Of a stretch of DNA of 61,072 nt, positions 11,051-21,840 are shown one piece after another. Within the stretch, counting starts at the first letter, position 1. The number at the start of each line of letters is the position of its first letter. This stretch comes from Symsagittifera roscoffensis (lineage: Eukaryota; Xenacoelomorpha; Acoela; Convolutidae): assembly GCF_963678635.1 (NCBI RefSeq), contig NW_026970948.1, positions 1-61,072 of the forward strand, written 5' to 3'. The position numbers were made by a program, and so were the translations under genes. A model generated the notes under the pieces. That model was not told the origin of the DNA. It worked only from the letters and a program-made list of their open reading frames with translations, and did not search any database.

Positions 11051-13640
11051 CTAGTAGCACAGAAAAATCCGATCACAATAATTCGAAAGCTAATGTTTTC
11101 TGTTAAATAAAAACACCAATTTTTAACTCCAAATAACTACTTTTTGACTATCGAAACAACCATTTTTATTAGGGTGTTTTGTTTTCTGCTTTCTATATAA
11201 TTGGTAAATAAAATTTGAATAAACTAGTTAACTAGTAAATAAAAAGTTAAATAAAAAGGTTGATCCCTCTAATCCCCCTACGAGCATTAGTTTTATGGTG
11301 TAACAAGTGGTTTTACAAAGTTCAAAATGAAATCCAATCGTAACAATCTGACAATTTTAACAATACTTTTATTTGAAAAAACTTCCTATTTGTAGGAGAA
11401 CTAAAAAAAAAGAGTTTACATCTTTCCAGTGGTGTAACTACCCCACGACGCCAAATTCAAGTGGGGACTAAATTCAAGTAGGCTTCAAATTGATCCAAAA
11501 ACCGAAACGTTCGAGACTGAGAGAAAATTTCAACAAATTTTGCTGTTATATCAAAATTTCAAAAAGTAAGACTTTAAAATGACACCATTGTTGCCTCAAT
11601 AAATCATACGGAGTAGTTTTTATTTTTTTTAAGAAAAAACCTCATCAAAAGTTTTGAAAGTTTTTTTCAACCTTGAGATGAAATTTTGAAAAAAAAATAT
11701 TTTTATAATATTTTATTAACATGCCTTTCTCACTTACCACTTGCAAAGTAAAAGCAGCCGAATTGAAATAATTTTACCTACAATTTCAATTCAACCATCA
11801 AAATATGTTGCTTAATTTGATGTATGCAACTGTAAAGATCACACTGAATGCAAATTTCCTATTATTTTTTTTCGAATGTCGGAAAAAAGAATTCCCCGCC
11901 AACATGAAAAAAACTAGAACGTTTTATGACTGCTGATTAAAAACAATGTTTTTATCTTATTGAGACAAGAAATCCGACTATTATTTTAAATTAATTTTGA
12001 AATGCAAAAACTATGCATTTCAGCTCAACACAGTTTTTATTTCAAAATGGAGAAATCAAGAAAGCTTCGAGCTTAGAATAAACTACAAATAGGTGAAAGT
12101 TTGATTTGCGTTTTCAATCTTGTATTCTTCTGCTCTTCTGAAGGAATCAAACTGTGTGTCACTGGAGTTTGAAGTTTCGAAGTTGGGGAATAAAATTTTT
12201 TTTTCCGTTTTGAGAAAAGTTTACTTTGGAATTTTTTTAAATATTTTTTTGAAAAATGCCATTTTGTTATCACTGCCCAGAAATTTTTTTGTTTTTTCAA
12301 ACTGTAAATACTTAAATTGAAAAAGCTCTAAAACTGACTAAATTCTCACTTTTATGCTGAATTTTGGCACTATATTGTAATCCAAAGCCGAATTAACTGC
12401 TTCTGAATAATCTTTTCATTTAATTTGTATTGATATATCAATTATATTAGCCAAAATCATGATTTTTGTAAGTTTGGCCTAAAATACAGAGTAGTGTTAT
12501 GGGACAACTCAAAATAAAAGTCCGACTTGCTTCAATAAAACACTTTCATTAGTAGAAATTTCAAAAATAAAGCAAAAACATTTTAAATGAAGCCTCTATC
12601 AAACTCTAATTCAATCCATAGCGCGCTATTCTTTATATGGTTTTCGAGTCGAATAAAATACACGGTGTAAAAAAATTTGAAATAATCAAAAACCAAATCT
12701 GAAGTTTGTGAACAATCCCTATTGCATTAGAAAAACCAAAAACTTGTTTTGATTTTATGAAGTAAGGATATCAAAAAATAGCAAGTGATGTAAAAAAAAA
12801 ACTGTAAGTAAAATAACTGTCGACAAAATTAACAAAATAGGGGTTAGAATAAAAAACTGGAGTGTTCGTATCACGGTAAGTTTTAGAGAAAAATATATTA
12901 CAAAAGATATTCGAAAAAAAAGAAATATAAACTTTATACATCTCTGTCATTGAAATAATCAAACTTTTTGCAAGAAAAAAATCGCGGCAAGCAAATACAC
13001 TAAAATTTTTTTCAAACTTACCATTTTCCCCAAAACTTATATCCGAATTTCTCTATCTACTATAATTGGTTAATAAGTTTTTCTGATTTTGTTTCGACTC
13101 AATGGTAAAGAAAACAACAGTTCGTGCTCTGAGTTTTGCAGTAGATGACATATAGTCAAGCTTGAGGTTTTGTTTTCTATAATTAAAATTGTATGGTTGA
13201 AAAAAATTTTATACAAAAAAAACTTGCTATTCAAAATAATGGTAATGGAATTTTTCTTGTTTCCCTTTTTGTACAAGACTGTTTGTCACTTTTGGTCTTT
13301 TTGCTCTATAACTAATGCTCATTTCGTCGTGAACACAGTGCAAAAGAAGCTACATAATCTGCTCATTAAATCTTTCTTTACTGAGCTGAGGCAAAATAAT
13401 TAATCTAAAAACCATTAATTGAAGAAATTATTCTAAATATGATTCTAACCCAGCTGCTTCAATCAAAAAATTCAAATTTTCCTGATTGACTCTTGACGCA
13501 TTCGTTAACTATTCTTTGCTGCCTAAATTACAGACCCAAGTTTTTATTCCAGACCCAAGTTTTTATCTAAAAAATATTGAAATTTAGCGCAATATTTAAA
13601 TAATGCATTACTGATTCAAATATTGGATTAGTTTTTCAAA
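11051..13640. other. AT-rich intergenic stretch without recognisable genes
   Basis: Only short AT-driven frames occur. A segment at ~11280-11325 (TTTTATGGTGTAACAAGTGG and neighbours) resembles, inverted, the interior of the MITE at 14243-14445 and may be a relic. A minus-strand frame at 12073-12300 begins after TATTTACAG, an acceptor-like site, but its composition is lysine/phenylalanine-rich and no partner exon was found. Confidence 0.5.
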
Positions 13641-13650
13641 TATGAAAATG

Positions 13651-13864
13651 GGCTCTTTTCCAGTCCCCCCTTTCAAAATACCGAGTTTTATGTTTGTTTT
13701 ACGTGTTATTACGGCTAAATGCGTGATGTTACGCTGTAAAGTATGAAGAACAAATATGTTCATAATTGTCGATTTGTTCACCACGCAAAATTTCAATGCA
13801 TTATGACAACGTTAAAACGACTTTTCAAAATTGAATTTGAAAGGGGGGGAACTGGAAAAGAGCC
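13651..13864. mobile_element. MITE with 28-bp TIRs and 8-bp target duplication
   Basis: The ends are inverted repeats beginning GGCTCTTTTCCAG and running through C/G-rich and TTTCAAA segments. TGAAAATG flanks both sides (13643-13650 and 13865-13872). Length is 214 bp with no coding capacity. An 8-bp duplication suits hAT- or P-type transposases, so this is probably a non-autonomous derivative. The right-arm copy at 40058-40271 has the same flanks, so the insertion predates the duplication. Confidence 0.8.
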
Positions 13865-13919
13865 TGAAAATGAAGCACTAGTGCAATTTTTTTCTAGAAC
13901 AATCAACCAAAATAAATTT

Positions 13920-14118
13920 TTGGCGACGGACCCTAAATATTTTTATAAGGCGCCTTGGATGCCAATATATACTAATTTTGAGGGGGGGGGGGGGGGTTAG
14001 CGCGCGATTTTTTGGTGAAAGTTTTCTAAAAAGTGCCTTTTTTGGACTGTTTTTTCAAAATTTTCCAACATTTTTTTGAAAATCCGCCCCGTTGAGAAAA
14101 TCCTAGATCCGCCCCTGT
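13920..14118 (+). mobile_element. 3' part of a CAGGGGCGGAT-ended element
   Basis: Holds GGCGCCTTGGATGCCAATATATACTAATTT-type sequence (quoted in part), a long G-run at 13981-13996, GCGCGCGATTTTTTGG, and ends GAGAAAATCCTAGATCCGCC CCTG at 14118. The block order matches 57404-57766. The G-run is longer in the right arm, a typical slippage difference. Confidence 0.5.
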
Positions 14119-14242
14119 ATGCCACGGTTTTATATTTTAGAGGTTTGCCAGATTTCGACATTTTTCAACGGCAGATAATTTTTTAATATGATAATATTAT
14201 TACAAGTTTAATTTTTGCCAAAAACAACAAAGAAAAATTTTC

Positions 14243-14445
14243 GGCTCTTTTTCCTTTTCCCCCCCACCTGCAAATTTTTATATTTGAAAATACTGTTCAT
14301 TTTGTCCGATTGTCGTGAAAATTTACATGCAGACTAATTAGGCCATAACAAGCATATATAGTCTTCATAATCAACCTTGTAAAACCACTCGTTAGACCAT
14401 AAAATTCATGTTTGAGTGAGGTGGGGGGGAAAAGGAAAAAGAGCC
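14243..14445. mobile_element. Second MITE, 27-bp TIRs, GGCTCTTTTTCC ends
   Basis: 203 bp with near-perfect terminal inverted repeats (GGCTCTTTTTCCTTTTCCCC). Flanks AAATTTTC (14235-14242) and AAACTTTC (14446-14453) match 7 of 8 bases, an aged 8-bp duplication. It shares GGCTCTTTT tips with the MITE at 13651 but has different interior sequence, so the two probably used related transposases. The right copy is 39472-39674. Confidence 0.75.
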
Positions 14446-14560
14446 AAACTTTCAATTATTTAAAATCAAGATTAGAAAACCAGTAAAGTTTCGAAGTACA
14501 ACTTCGAGAGGAAACGCTTTTCTCCAAATTCCACTCTTCATGTTTTCCGGCGAACACTTT

Positions 14561-14596
14561 TATAAAACATTTTGTAAAATCTGAATCGAATTCAGT
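14561..14596 (+). promoter_or_regulatory. Core promoter of a second gene (TATA + TCAGT initiator)
   Basis: TATAAAA at 14561-14567 and TCAGT at 14592-14596 put the initiator A 33 bp from the TATA start, as in the IGFBP-like gene. The next ATG (14699) opens a signal-peptide exon with a strong donor. Predicted start near 14594, ~105-nt leader. Confidence 0.55.
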
Positions 14597-14698
14597 CCAA
14601 TTTAAGCATCAAGTTTGTTCGTATTAACCCGTTTGTGCAGCTTGTTTGAAACCGCTTTACAGAGTTTAGCAATTTCATCCTATTTCGTGTTTTTCGCC

Positions 14699-14750
14699 AT
14701 GAGAATTAGCATTTTCATACTTTTATTTCTGTTTTCTCTTATCAGTGCAG
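14699..14750 (+). CDS. Signal-peptide first exon of an unidentified secreted protein (left copy)
   Basis: ATG at 14699 encodes MRISIFILLFLFSLISA, a classic signal peptide (basic n-region, long hydrophobic core, small residue near the cleavage site). The exon ends CAG|GTAAGAAC at 14750, a near-consensus donor, phase 1. A correctly spaced TATA/TCAGT promoter lies upstream. Downstream exons were not found: the next 3 kb is LINE debris, so the intron may be long or the gene truncated. The exon is too short to identify the family. Its mirror is 39167-39218. Confidence 0.55.
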
Positions 14751-14889
14751 GTAAGAACATCTTTCTTCAATTGTTAACTTGCAAGAACTGAATTTAAATG
14801 AGCATTAAATAAGCATGCAACAGAGTGGAACCTGTTTGTGATAATCAAATCATGATATCGATCTCCACACGTGACTTTAAATTTCAAAG

Positions 14890-15965
14890 AGAACTGAAAA
14901 AAACTGCCCGAATAACAAAATGGTCGTCAAGCCACCTAAAGTGTCGGAGAAGCTTTGTCTGATTTTTTTTAAATTAAAAAAAGAAGAAAGTCTGAACTAC
15001 CCCCCCCCCCCCCCCCCTGTGTTAAAATATGTTGAACCAAATGTATCAAATTTCCAACAACATATTCTAGAAAAATTTGATTTGGTGAACGAGAAAACTA
15101 AATCGGAAGGTTTTGATTCTGTTTCGATTGCAACATCACCTCTTGATCCACTAAAAACTGAAAAACTGAAACATTATCCCGAGGTACTTTTTTTGCAAAT
15201 TTTATCAATGAACATCTAGAATTGCATGTTTTTCCTACAAGCAATAGTTAGACCATATCTTTAAAAAAAAAACAAATTTAGAACCTTAAGATTTTGCTTT
15301 GTATCGTCCTGTTTTAAACTTCCTTTTTTTCAAATTAAACAAAAAGATAATTTTTGAACAGCTGAATGGGTATTTATTAGAAAATCTACTCTTAGACGAT
15401 CAGCAATCTGCGTACAGGAAGTAATACTAGACTGAAACCGCATTTTAAAAAAATACCTGAAGTCATGATTGCAACGAACAAAACTTTGTACATCGGAGTT
15501 ATTGCCCTAGATCTATCGGCAGCTTTTGATACCTCAAACTACGCTAATTTGAAGCAGGTTATACTTAATGACATGCATTTGAAAGAAGCAGCAGCCAACT
15601 TGATTACGTCTTACGTAAGTGACAGAACCCAGAGTATCAAAATAAATTACTCTTGTTCATAGCAAAAAACTCTACAAAGCGGAATACCTCTTGGCTCACA
15701 TCTCGCTCCGCTTCTGTTTTCAATGCAAGGGACCCCGTCGAAAACCGTGATTAAAATTACATGTTTTGAATATCAGATTAATGTCAACAACTCTTTGCTC
15801 TTTGTTGCTCTAAACAAATCAGACAGAAACCACAAATTTATACAAGCAATCTCATGAAAATTGTGAGTTGGTACGGAATGTCGAGTCTCAAAATCAGCCT
15901 TAAGAAAGACGAAATTGAACTCATGGCATTTGACAAAAACACCTTCCAGATTTCGAAGTTAAAAA
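14890..15965 (+). pseudogene. Degenerate LINE fragment 1 (reverse transcriptase remnant)
   Basis: Broken reading frames match non-LTR reverse transcriptase: ALDLSAAFDT (~15500), a YVSDRTQSIKI segment (~15615-15650), SGIPLGSHLAPLLFSM (~15678-15724, the GxPxGS...LF motif), and LKISLKKDEIELMAF (~15892-15930). The catalytic YADD region is destroyed. Conserved-domain order points to a Jockey/CR1-like LINE. It is followed by a second fragment of the same family from 16050. Confidence 0.65.
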
Positions 15966-16184
15966 AATATATTTTGACTGGCACCTGCTTGAGTGGCACC
16001 GGCTTGTGGTAATTAAGTCATGACAAAGAACTCTGCGACTTAAACTTAATACAGAACTTAACAAAACTACCCGAACAACAAAATGGTCTTGAGCCACCTA
16101 AAGTGTCTTAGAAGTTTTAGTCTGAGAGTTTTTTTATTAAAAAAGATGAAGAAAATCTGAACTACACACCCCTCCTCACATTTA

Positions 16185-16186
<2 letters not shown>

Positions 16187-16226
<40 letters not shown>
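16187..16226. repeat. (CA)n microsatellite, length differs between arms
   Basis: A pure CA run inside LINE fragment 2. The right-arm counterpart, (GT)n at 37688-37733, is longer. It is one of few differences inside the otherwise near-identical tract, consistent with replication slippage. Confidence 0.9.
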
Positions 16227-16227
<1 letters not shown>

Positions 16228-17221
16228 ATTATTCACTTCAAAAGTTTTAGAATCATAATGAAAACATTTTATAGAAGGGAAAATTTGGTTAATAATTGGA
16301 AACATCATTCAAAAAACCTTGAAAAAACCCCAAAGAGCAGTTCACACCAAAAATAAACAAAAAGGAAGAAAGCTAGAACGACAATGTAAAACACTTCCGT
16401 CAGATGCAATTTTTCAATTGTTTAAACTGCAGTAAATTTTGTGCAAGAAACTTTTTCCGGATAAAATGCGCTTACTTTGCAAAACTGTTAGATCAATAGA
16501 ATACAAGCAGATCGAATTTGAAGATACTGACAATTCGTTAAAGACCAAAAAAATGAGATTCAACCAAAAACTCAAGTTAATAATTGTGATATGGCGCACA
16601 GTTTCAATGAATTCTTCTTTAACAAAGTAGCTAAGTTAAGATTGGGTTTTAAACCTAATTTATTGAACTTCCCTACTATATTCGCTGCAGAGAATATCAA
16701 TCTACGAGAACACTAAATCGGAATCTTTTGAGTTAGTTTTGGTTGCAACATCACCCTTGGGTTCACTGCCAACTGAAAAACTGAAATAAATTAAATTATC
16801 TTGGGTTCCTTTTTACGAATATCATCAATGAATGTCTAGAAATGCATATTTTTCCTACCAGCAATAGTTAAACCATATCCTAAAAATCAACAAAATTAGA
16901 CCCTGAAGATTTTCAAAAATTATCTGACGTCATGATTGCAATGAACGAAGTTTTTATGCATGATAGTTATTGCCTCAAATCAATCGGCAGATTTTGAGAA
17001 CTTAAACTACGCTAATTTGAAGCACGTCTCAACCTGATCATATCTTATTTAAGTGATAGAACCCAGAGTGTCAAAATAAAGGACTCTTATTCATCGCAAA
17101 AAACTCTACAAAGAGAAATACTTCGGGTCTCACTTTTCAGTCCCCCCCCCCCCTGTTTTCAATGCAGGTGACAATATTGAAAACCGCAATTAAGAATGCG
17201 TTTTGAGTGATTAAGTTTTGT

Positions 17222-17685
17222 TATTATTCCGACTTTCGATACGAAAGTAACGGAATATTTGTGCTCGCATGTGGATTTTTTTCTTCAGACAAATTTCGAC
17301 TTTTTAACTAGCCATTTTTGACGGAGTTTTTAAATATCATTCGAAAGGTTTTGTTGTCCTGAGCTCAAATTTGAAAAGATATTTCACCTGTGATCATTTT
17401 TCGTAAAGATTCACACGTAAGCGGAGAGTTAATTCGTCTTAAAAATCGTTCCAAATTGGCTTAACGAAGCTTATTTGCCATAATTGATTTGTTACAAGTA
17501 GCAAAATCTATCCTTTTGTACTTTATATGGCGTGTGGGGGGATGATTTTTGTTTTAAAAATTCAAATTTAAAAAAAAAAATTTATTTTGTTTTATTACTT
17601 TTAATTTTATAATGTTATTACTGCTTCATATACCTTAATAGGCAGTCAGAACATTCAGTGCTTCGCCCTGATACGAGCAGCTTTG
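17222..17685 (+). mobile_element. Hairpin-ended element inserted in the LINE, with 11-bp direct repeats
   Basis: Contains ATTCCGACTTTCGATACGAA near its 5' end and AGGCAGTCAGAACATTCAG, a hairpin and GATACGAGCAG at its 3' end, like 124-639. TTAAGTTTTGT flanks it at 17211-17221 and 17686-17696, which looks like an 11-bp target duplication and argues against pure rolling-circle transposition. The mirror is 36226-36689. Confidence 0.65.
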
Positions 17686-18484
17686 TTAAGTTTTGTGATC
17701 AGATACATGCTGTCAATTTTTTGCTATATAATGCTCAAAACAAATCAGACAAAAACCACAAATTTATACAAGCAATCTCAAAAAATATTGGGCTGATTCA
17801 AAATGTGGGGCATTAAAATCAACCTTAAAAAAGACGCAACTGCACTCATGGCTTTCTACGAAAATTGTCGAAACTATTTCCAGATTTCAAAGTTGAATAT
17901 GACTATTTTTGGCTAAACAAATCCATCAATTGAGGTTGATGCTAACTAAACACACCGCCTCCTGACCCTTCAGACCAACAATGTCTGCAAAAGCTGTCAA
18001 AGAAAGTTGTATAGTAAAAGGTTTTATTTAAATTTAAGAGCAGAAATATGCTTGCAAAGGATTTTAATTTTACCAAGCTTACCTCATTTACAAATCAAAC
18101 CCAGTCAAACAAATTCAATACATTTCATTTTACCTATTGCAAAAATTTGTACGCAAAACATTGTTGTCCTTTAGCGGTTTAAAATTTTCGAATCAAATAC
18201 CGATTATTTGAAAAAAAAAGCTTCAGAAACAAAATTTAGAAGTAACCTTAGAACGCATTTGTTCAAGATTCATTTTTATGGTGCTCAGTAGTCTGTTCAT
18301 AATTATATGAAGCTGTCAGGATTTCAAAAGGTAGTCGCCAATTTGAAGCGAAAAGGCTGCAAAGTATTCAATCAAATTTCAACTAGGCGTCGAATAAATT
18401 TCAAACAGCACTCAGATGATGAATAGATCAAAAACATTAATGCGTACTCAGTTCCGAACTATAGAAAATTGTTTATTCTGTAGC

Positions 18485-18925
18485 AGAGTACTGTAACAAA
18501 ATCCTCTCCTGGTGGTTTGATCTCAACACTGTGCCCTGATGAAGTCATCAAACAGGTTGTTAACTTTGGTGTAAGGAAGCTAGTGGCCATGGGAAGCATA
18601 ATTAGCCCCATCGATAAACAAGGAAAGCTTTAAGGTCAGAGCGAATTGTGGTTGAAGAAATGGAAAACTTATCCGGAAAACATAGACCAGAGTATTTTAG
18701 TTGCGATTCTATCATTGATCGGGCGAAGAAGCTCTTATGCCTAAATTAAAAGACTCAATAACTGCTATCGCCGTCCTGCTGAAGCTTATAATATCTCGTT
18801 TGCTAAAATCAAAAAATCAGGTACGAAAAGACATGTCAGCTGACGGTCTGCGTCTTCGACTGGAAAGCGTTGAACAGCTCACCAGAGATTTCTGGAACAG
18901 TTTCACGCTACTCTCGCAGTGAAAG
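18485..18925 (+). pseudogene. Degenerate coding-like segment, family unknown
   Basis: An acceptor-like TTCTGTAGCAG at ~18475-18485 precedes an open frame containing GGLISTLCPDEVIKQVVNFG and VRKLVAMGSIISPID, stopped at ~18631. Coding-like text resumes in another frame (RIVVEEMENLSGKHRPEYF) and again at 18737-18922 (QVRKDMSADGLRLRLESVEQ). Amino-acid composition is more protein-like than the surrounding AT-driven frames. It may be a decayed transposon ORF or gene fragment; the family was not recognised. The right arm has it at ~34989-35430. Confidence 0.3.
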
Positions 18926-19436
18926 AGAAGAATTGTTTTAGTGTGAATTTTCTGATAACATCGTGCGACTGGTTCTTAGCTGTTTGCCCGCTTTCCTTAA
19001 CCTCCTCACAATTGCATGTTTTGATGACAAATTTTTCTTTTAAGTTCCCTCCTGTATTTGATCTTGTCGTGCTGCGTATCGATCACTCATGCCGCCAACT
19101 GTGCCAAGCACGCTATAAATGTTAAAACACAAATCAAACTTTTCCATAGCGAAACACGTAAACAGTAGGCAATAGATTTTTAGATGATGAGTTGTTTGTA
19201 GCGCTGTTCCACCCAAGCCCTAGGAAGGACGCGCAGCAGCCGGATGAATTAATGCCAATTCAATCATTAGAAAGATGTTACAGTCAATTTTGTTTTTAAA
19301 ATTTCAATAAAATCAAATCGATCAAAGTAACAAATAGTTAAAAAAAACTCAATTGCCATACCTGAAACTCGAACTGAAGTAGTATGCATATAGTGCGTTA
19401 GGATCGAGGGGGGGGGGATTTGTCATACATGGATGA

Positions 19437-19605
19437 CCATTAGGTATAAATCATAATGGTCACCATGTATTAAATGATCAGCAATGGTCACCATGTAATA
19501 ATCCTAATTGTCACCATGTATAATTTTATACCTAATGGTCACTATGTAATAATCCTAATTGTCACCATGTATAATTTTATACCTAATAGTCTTCATGTAA
19601 AACTT
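19437..19605. repeat. Minisatellite with ATGGTCACCATG palindromes
   Basis: About three copies of a ~50-bp unit built from TGGTCACCATGTA, ATAATCCTAATTGTCACCAT and AATTTTATACCTAATGG segments. GGTGACCA/TGGTCACC half-palindromes occur repeatedly. It follows a G-run at 19406-19416. The right mirror is about 34314-34484. Confidence 0.65.
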
Positions 19606-20955
19606 AGGTATATTATTGAGTATTCCCACTGAACATTGTGGAAACGGGAATGGAATTAGGTTTTGGTCGGTGCATGTTTTCCCTTCTAAAGTTTGGGGTA
19701 TTGGTTTGTTTACATGTAAAATGACGTTATATACCTATTATATGCGACCAAACTATATGGTATATAGGAAAGCACAAGATTTTGGCAGCGTAGCTTAACT
19801 GTTGGCTGCGGTGAACGATTTCCTTCAAAAATGCATGTTTTATTACTGAATCTCGAAGAAAGCAAAATTCGTCAAGTGCGGCGGCCGCCACCTCTATTTA
19901 GGCAAAAATTAATAATCAATTTGACCGAAATAAGAATGAAAAACTTCGTTCAGCCAAATGAAGGTAAAAACAAAGAAAAATTACGGAACACTGAAAACTC
20001 TAAAATAAGGAAATTGGCTTAAAAATTTCGACATTTCCATTTTCCGTGTCTACACGAGACTGAAAAAACGTCTAAAATTTATGACAAAAGCTTTGATTTT
20101 ATAGAAAGGTTGAAAGAGCTAATAAGTTGAAGTGGGTAAAGATCTTGAAAAACGGGAACACTGATGAAAGCCAAAACTGCCCATTAATTTTGCTGCAGCC
20201 ATTCCTAAGACTTGCATATACCACTTTTTATAATAAAAAGGAAACAATTTTCAGGGCTTCTAGAAAACGTTTAGTATTTCCTATTAACTTTTTTGTGCTA
20301 ACAGAAATTGTGAAAATATTCATCAAAGCGGACCTAGAAACTGGGGGGAAACTGTTATTTGTGTGCCAATATATACGACAGAACAGAGTGACCATCAAAT
20401 AAAGCAGGTGAAAACTTATTTGCGACTTTTAAGGAAAGCAGTTATTCAAATTAGAGCAAATTCAATCGGGAAAGACTGAACACAAACTAAGACAACTTAT
20501 GGATACAAACTCAAAACTTGATATGAATTCAGAGTTATAATTTGAGCTTCCAAAATTTTTGATTTTTCCATTAAAAGAATATGCAATTAAATAACTTTTA
20601 ATTTGATACAACAATCTAGTCAACTGTTCTCAGTATCTTCTAATTAACTCAATTTGGCTTTAGCAAATGCTTTCTATTCAAAAGTTTGAAGCGCTATCAG
20701 TTATTATCATTGATTAACCCTCTGCTCAACAAATTAAATTTTGAGTCTTTTAATATAAATCTGATCTTTTGATTGTTTCCATGATTACGCTATTGTCTCT
20801 CAGAATACGGTGGCTTTTCGACCAAATTATTCGATAATTCATCTGCAACTAATTGGGTTATCAACAGTTCAACCTTTCTTTCAATATATGTTTGAGGTGA
20901 TCCAAGCTTTCTTACTCACATTCTCATCACTAGCAGTATCAAAACAGTTCGCATC

Positions 20956-21023
20956 ATGATATTTCTTCTCATTTTTGCATCGATTTTTGTCTTCTCTGTT
21001 ACAAAACATGTCTTCAAAAAACG
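20956..21023 (+). CDS. Possible first exon with signal peptide (left copy)
   Basis: ATG at 20956 encodes MIFLLIFASIFVFSVTKHVF and three more residues, a hydrophobic leader, ending at a GTTAGT donor (21024), phase 2. Otherwise the frame stops four codons later. Upstream TATATG (20885) and CTCACATTC (~20915) could be a weak promoter. The other arm (32953 downward) keeps the frame with one synonymous (ATT/ATA) and one Lys/Glu change. No later exon found; it could be chance. Confidence 0.22.
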
Positions 21024-21594
21024 GTTAGTTGTTTGAAATTTTAAGATAAAAAACCAAGCCTTATCATCAACACTTTACCTGAATCTTCGGATTCCGTCAG
21101 GATGATAGCTGTTTCACACTAAACAACGCTTTCACACCAATTTGGCTACAGCAGTTTCCGAAAACTTGTAAGTGCCATTTTGTAGTTTCAATGCATTTCG
21201 ATAAACGTCAATTATGTTGCGTTATCTTAAGATAGAACGACTAACAAAGACATGTTTAATTTGACAATAAAAAGTTTGTTAGACAGTTTTAATTTGAGGA
21301 AATAAAATTTTGAGCCTCAATGCAGAAAGACTTGCTATTCATTTCAAAGAAAAAAGGCGTAAGAATTTTGAGCTATTTCATAAAAAGCTCTATCGACTAA
21401 ATAAATCTTGAATTTAAAAAAAGTGGTTTTGACGGTTTATCTGATTACACAATTCCTTCACTTCTGTGGGTTTATAACTTTGATTCAAAATTCTGATTTT
21501 TCAAATGAAAATCATTGAAAACTTGTGGTTGTTAGAGATTGATCAATCATTCTTCAAATATACAGTACCTGTCACTGAAACTTTGCTCGCTTAC

Positions 21595-21840
21595 CGTCTT
21601 CAGCTCTACCAGCCGCATGTCTGCACGATCAATGATTTTCCTCAATAAACCATAAATTTTTTCTAATAATTTTCTTATCGTAATTTTTACCTCTATGAGA
21701 AACAGTTCATCAAACAATTTGGACTCCATGCTGTCTCCAATTGGACTTGTTGTTTGATGCTTCCATCGACAAAATTTTGTGAAAACTTGAAAACTGATCT
21801 TTCTTGTTACAATTTTTTGAACATTTTTCATAATCACTGA
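21595..21840 (-). CDS. Candidate 82-codon internal exon, unknown protein (left copy)
   Basis: On the minus strand an acceptor TTTATCTGCAG precedes TCAGTGATTATG, and 82 codons later the frame meets donor ACG|GTAAGC. The exon is exactly 246 nt, phase 0 at both ends. Residues include FTKFCRWKHQTTSPIGDSME, KLFDELFLIE, then a charged helical stretch RKLLEKIYGLLRKIIDRADM and RLVELKT. Its first 150 nt differ from the right arm at one base (V/M), whereas flanking DNA differs by several percent, suggesting constraint. The right arm lacks the last 32 codons. No family recognised, and partner exons not found. Confidence 0.38.

Larger units (their letters stand above)
16050..17930 (+). pseudogene. Degenerate LINE fragment 2, interrupted by another element
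   Basis: A second copy of the same LINE family. It includes a pre-RT segment (SFNEFFFNKVAKL near 16600-16640) missing from fragment 1, then many stops across the DLSAAFD, SDRTQS and S-G-P-G-S regions (16930-17160). A hairpin-ended element sits in it at 17222-17685, after which LINE homology resumes (KINLKKDATALMAF, ~17815-17855). Both arms carry this nested arrangement. Confidence 0.6.

Noticed and set aside
12073-12300. Minus-strand frame after a TATTTACAG acceptor-like site
   Set aside because: Lysine/phenylalanine-rich text expected from A/T runs. No donor, partner exon or recognisable motif.
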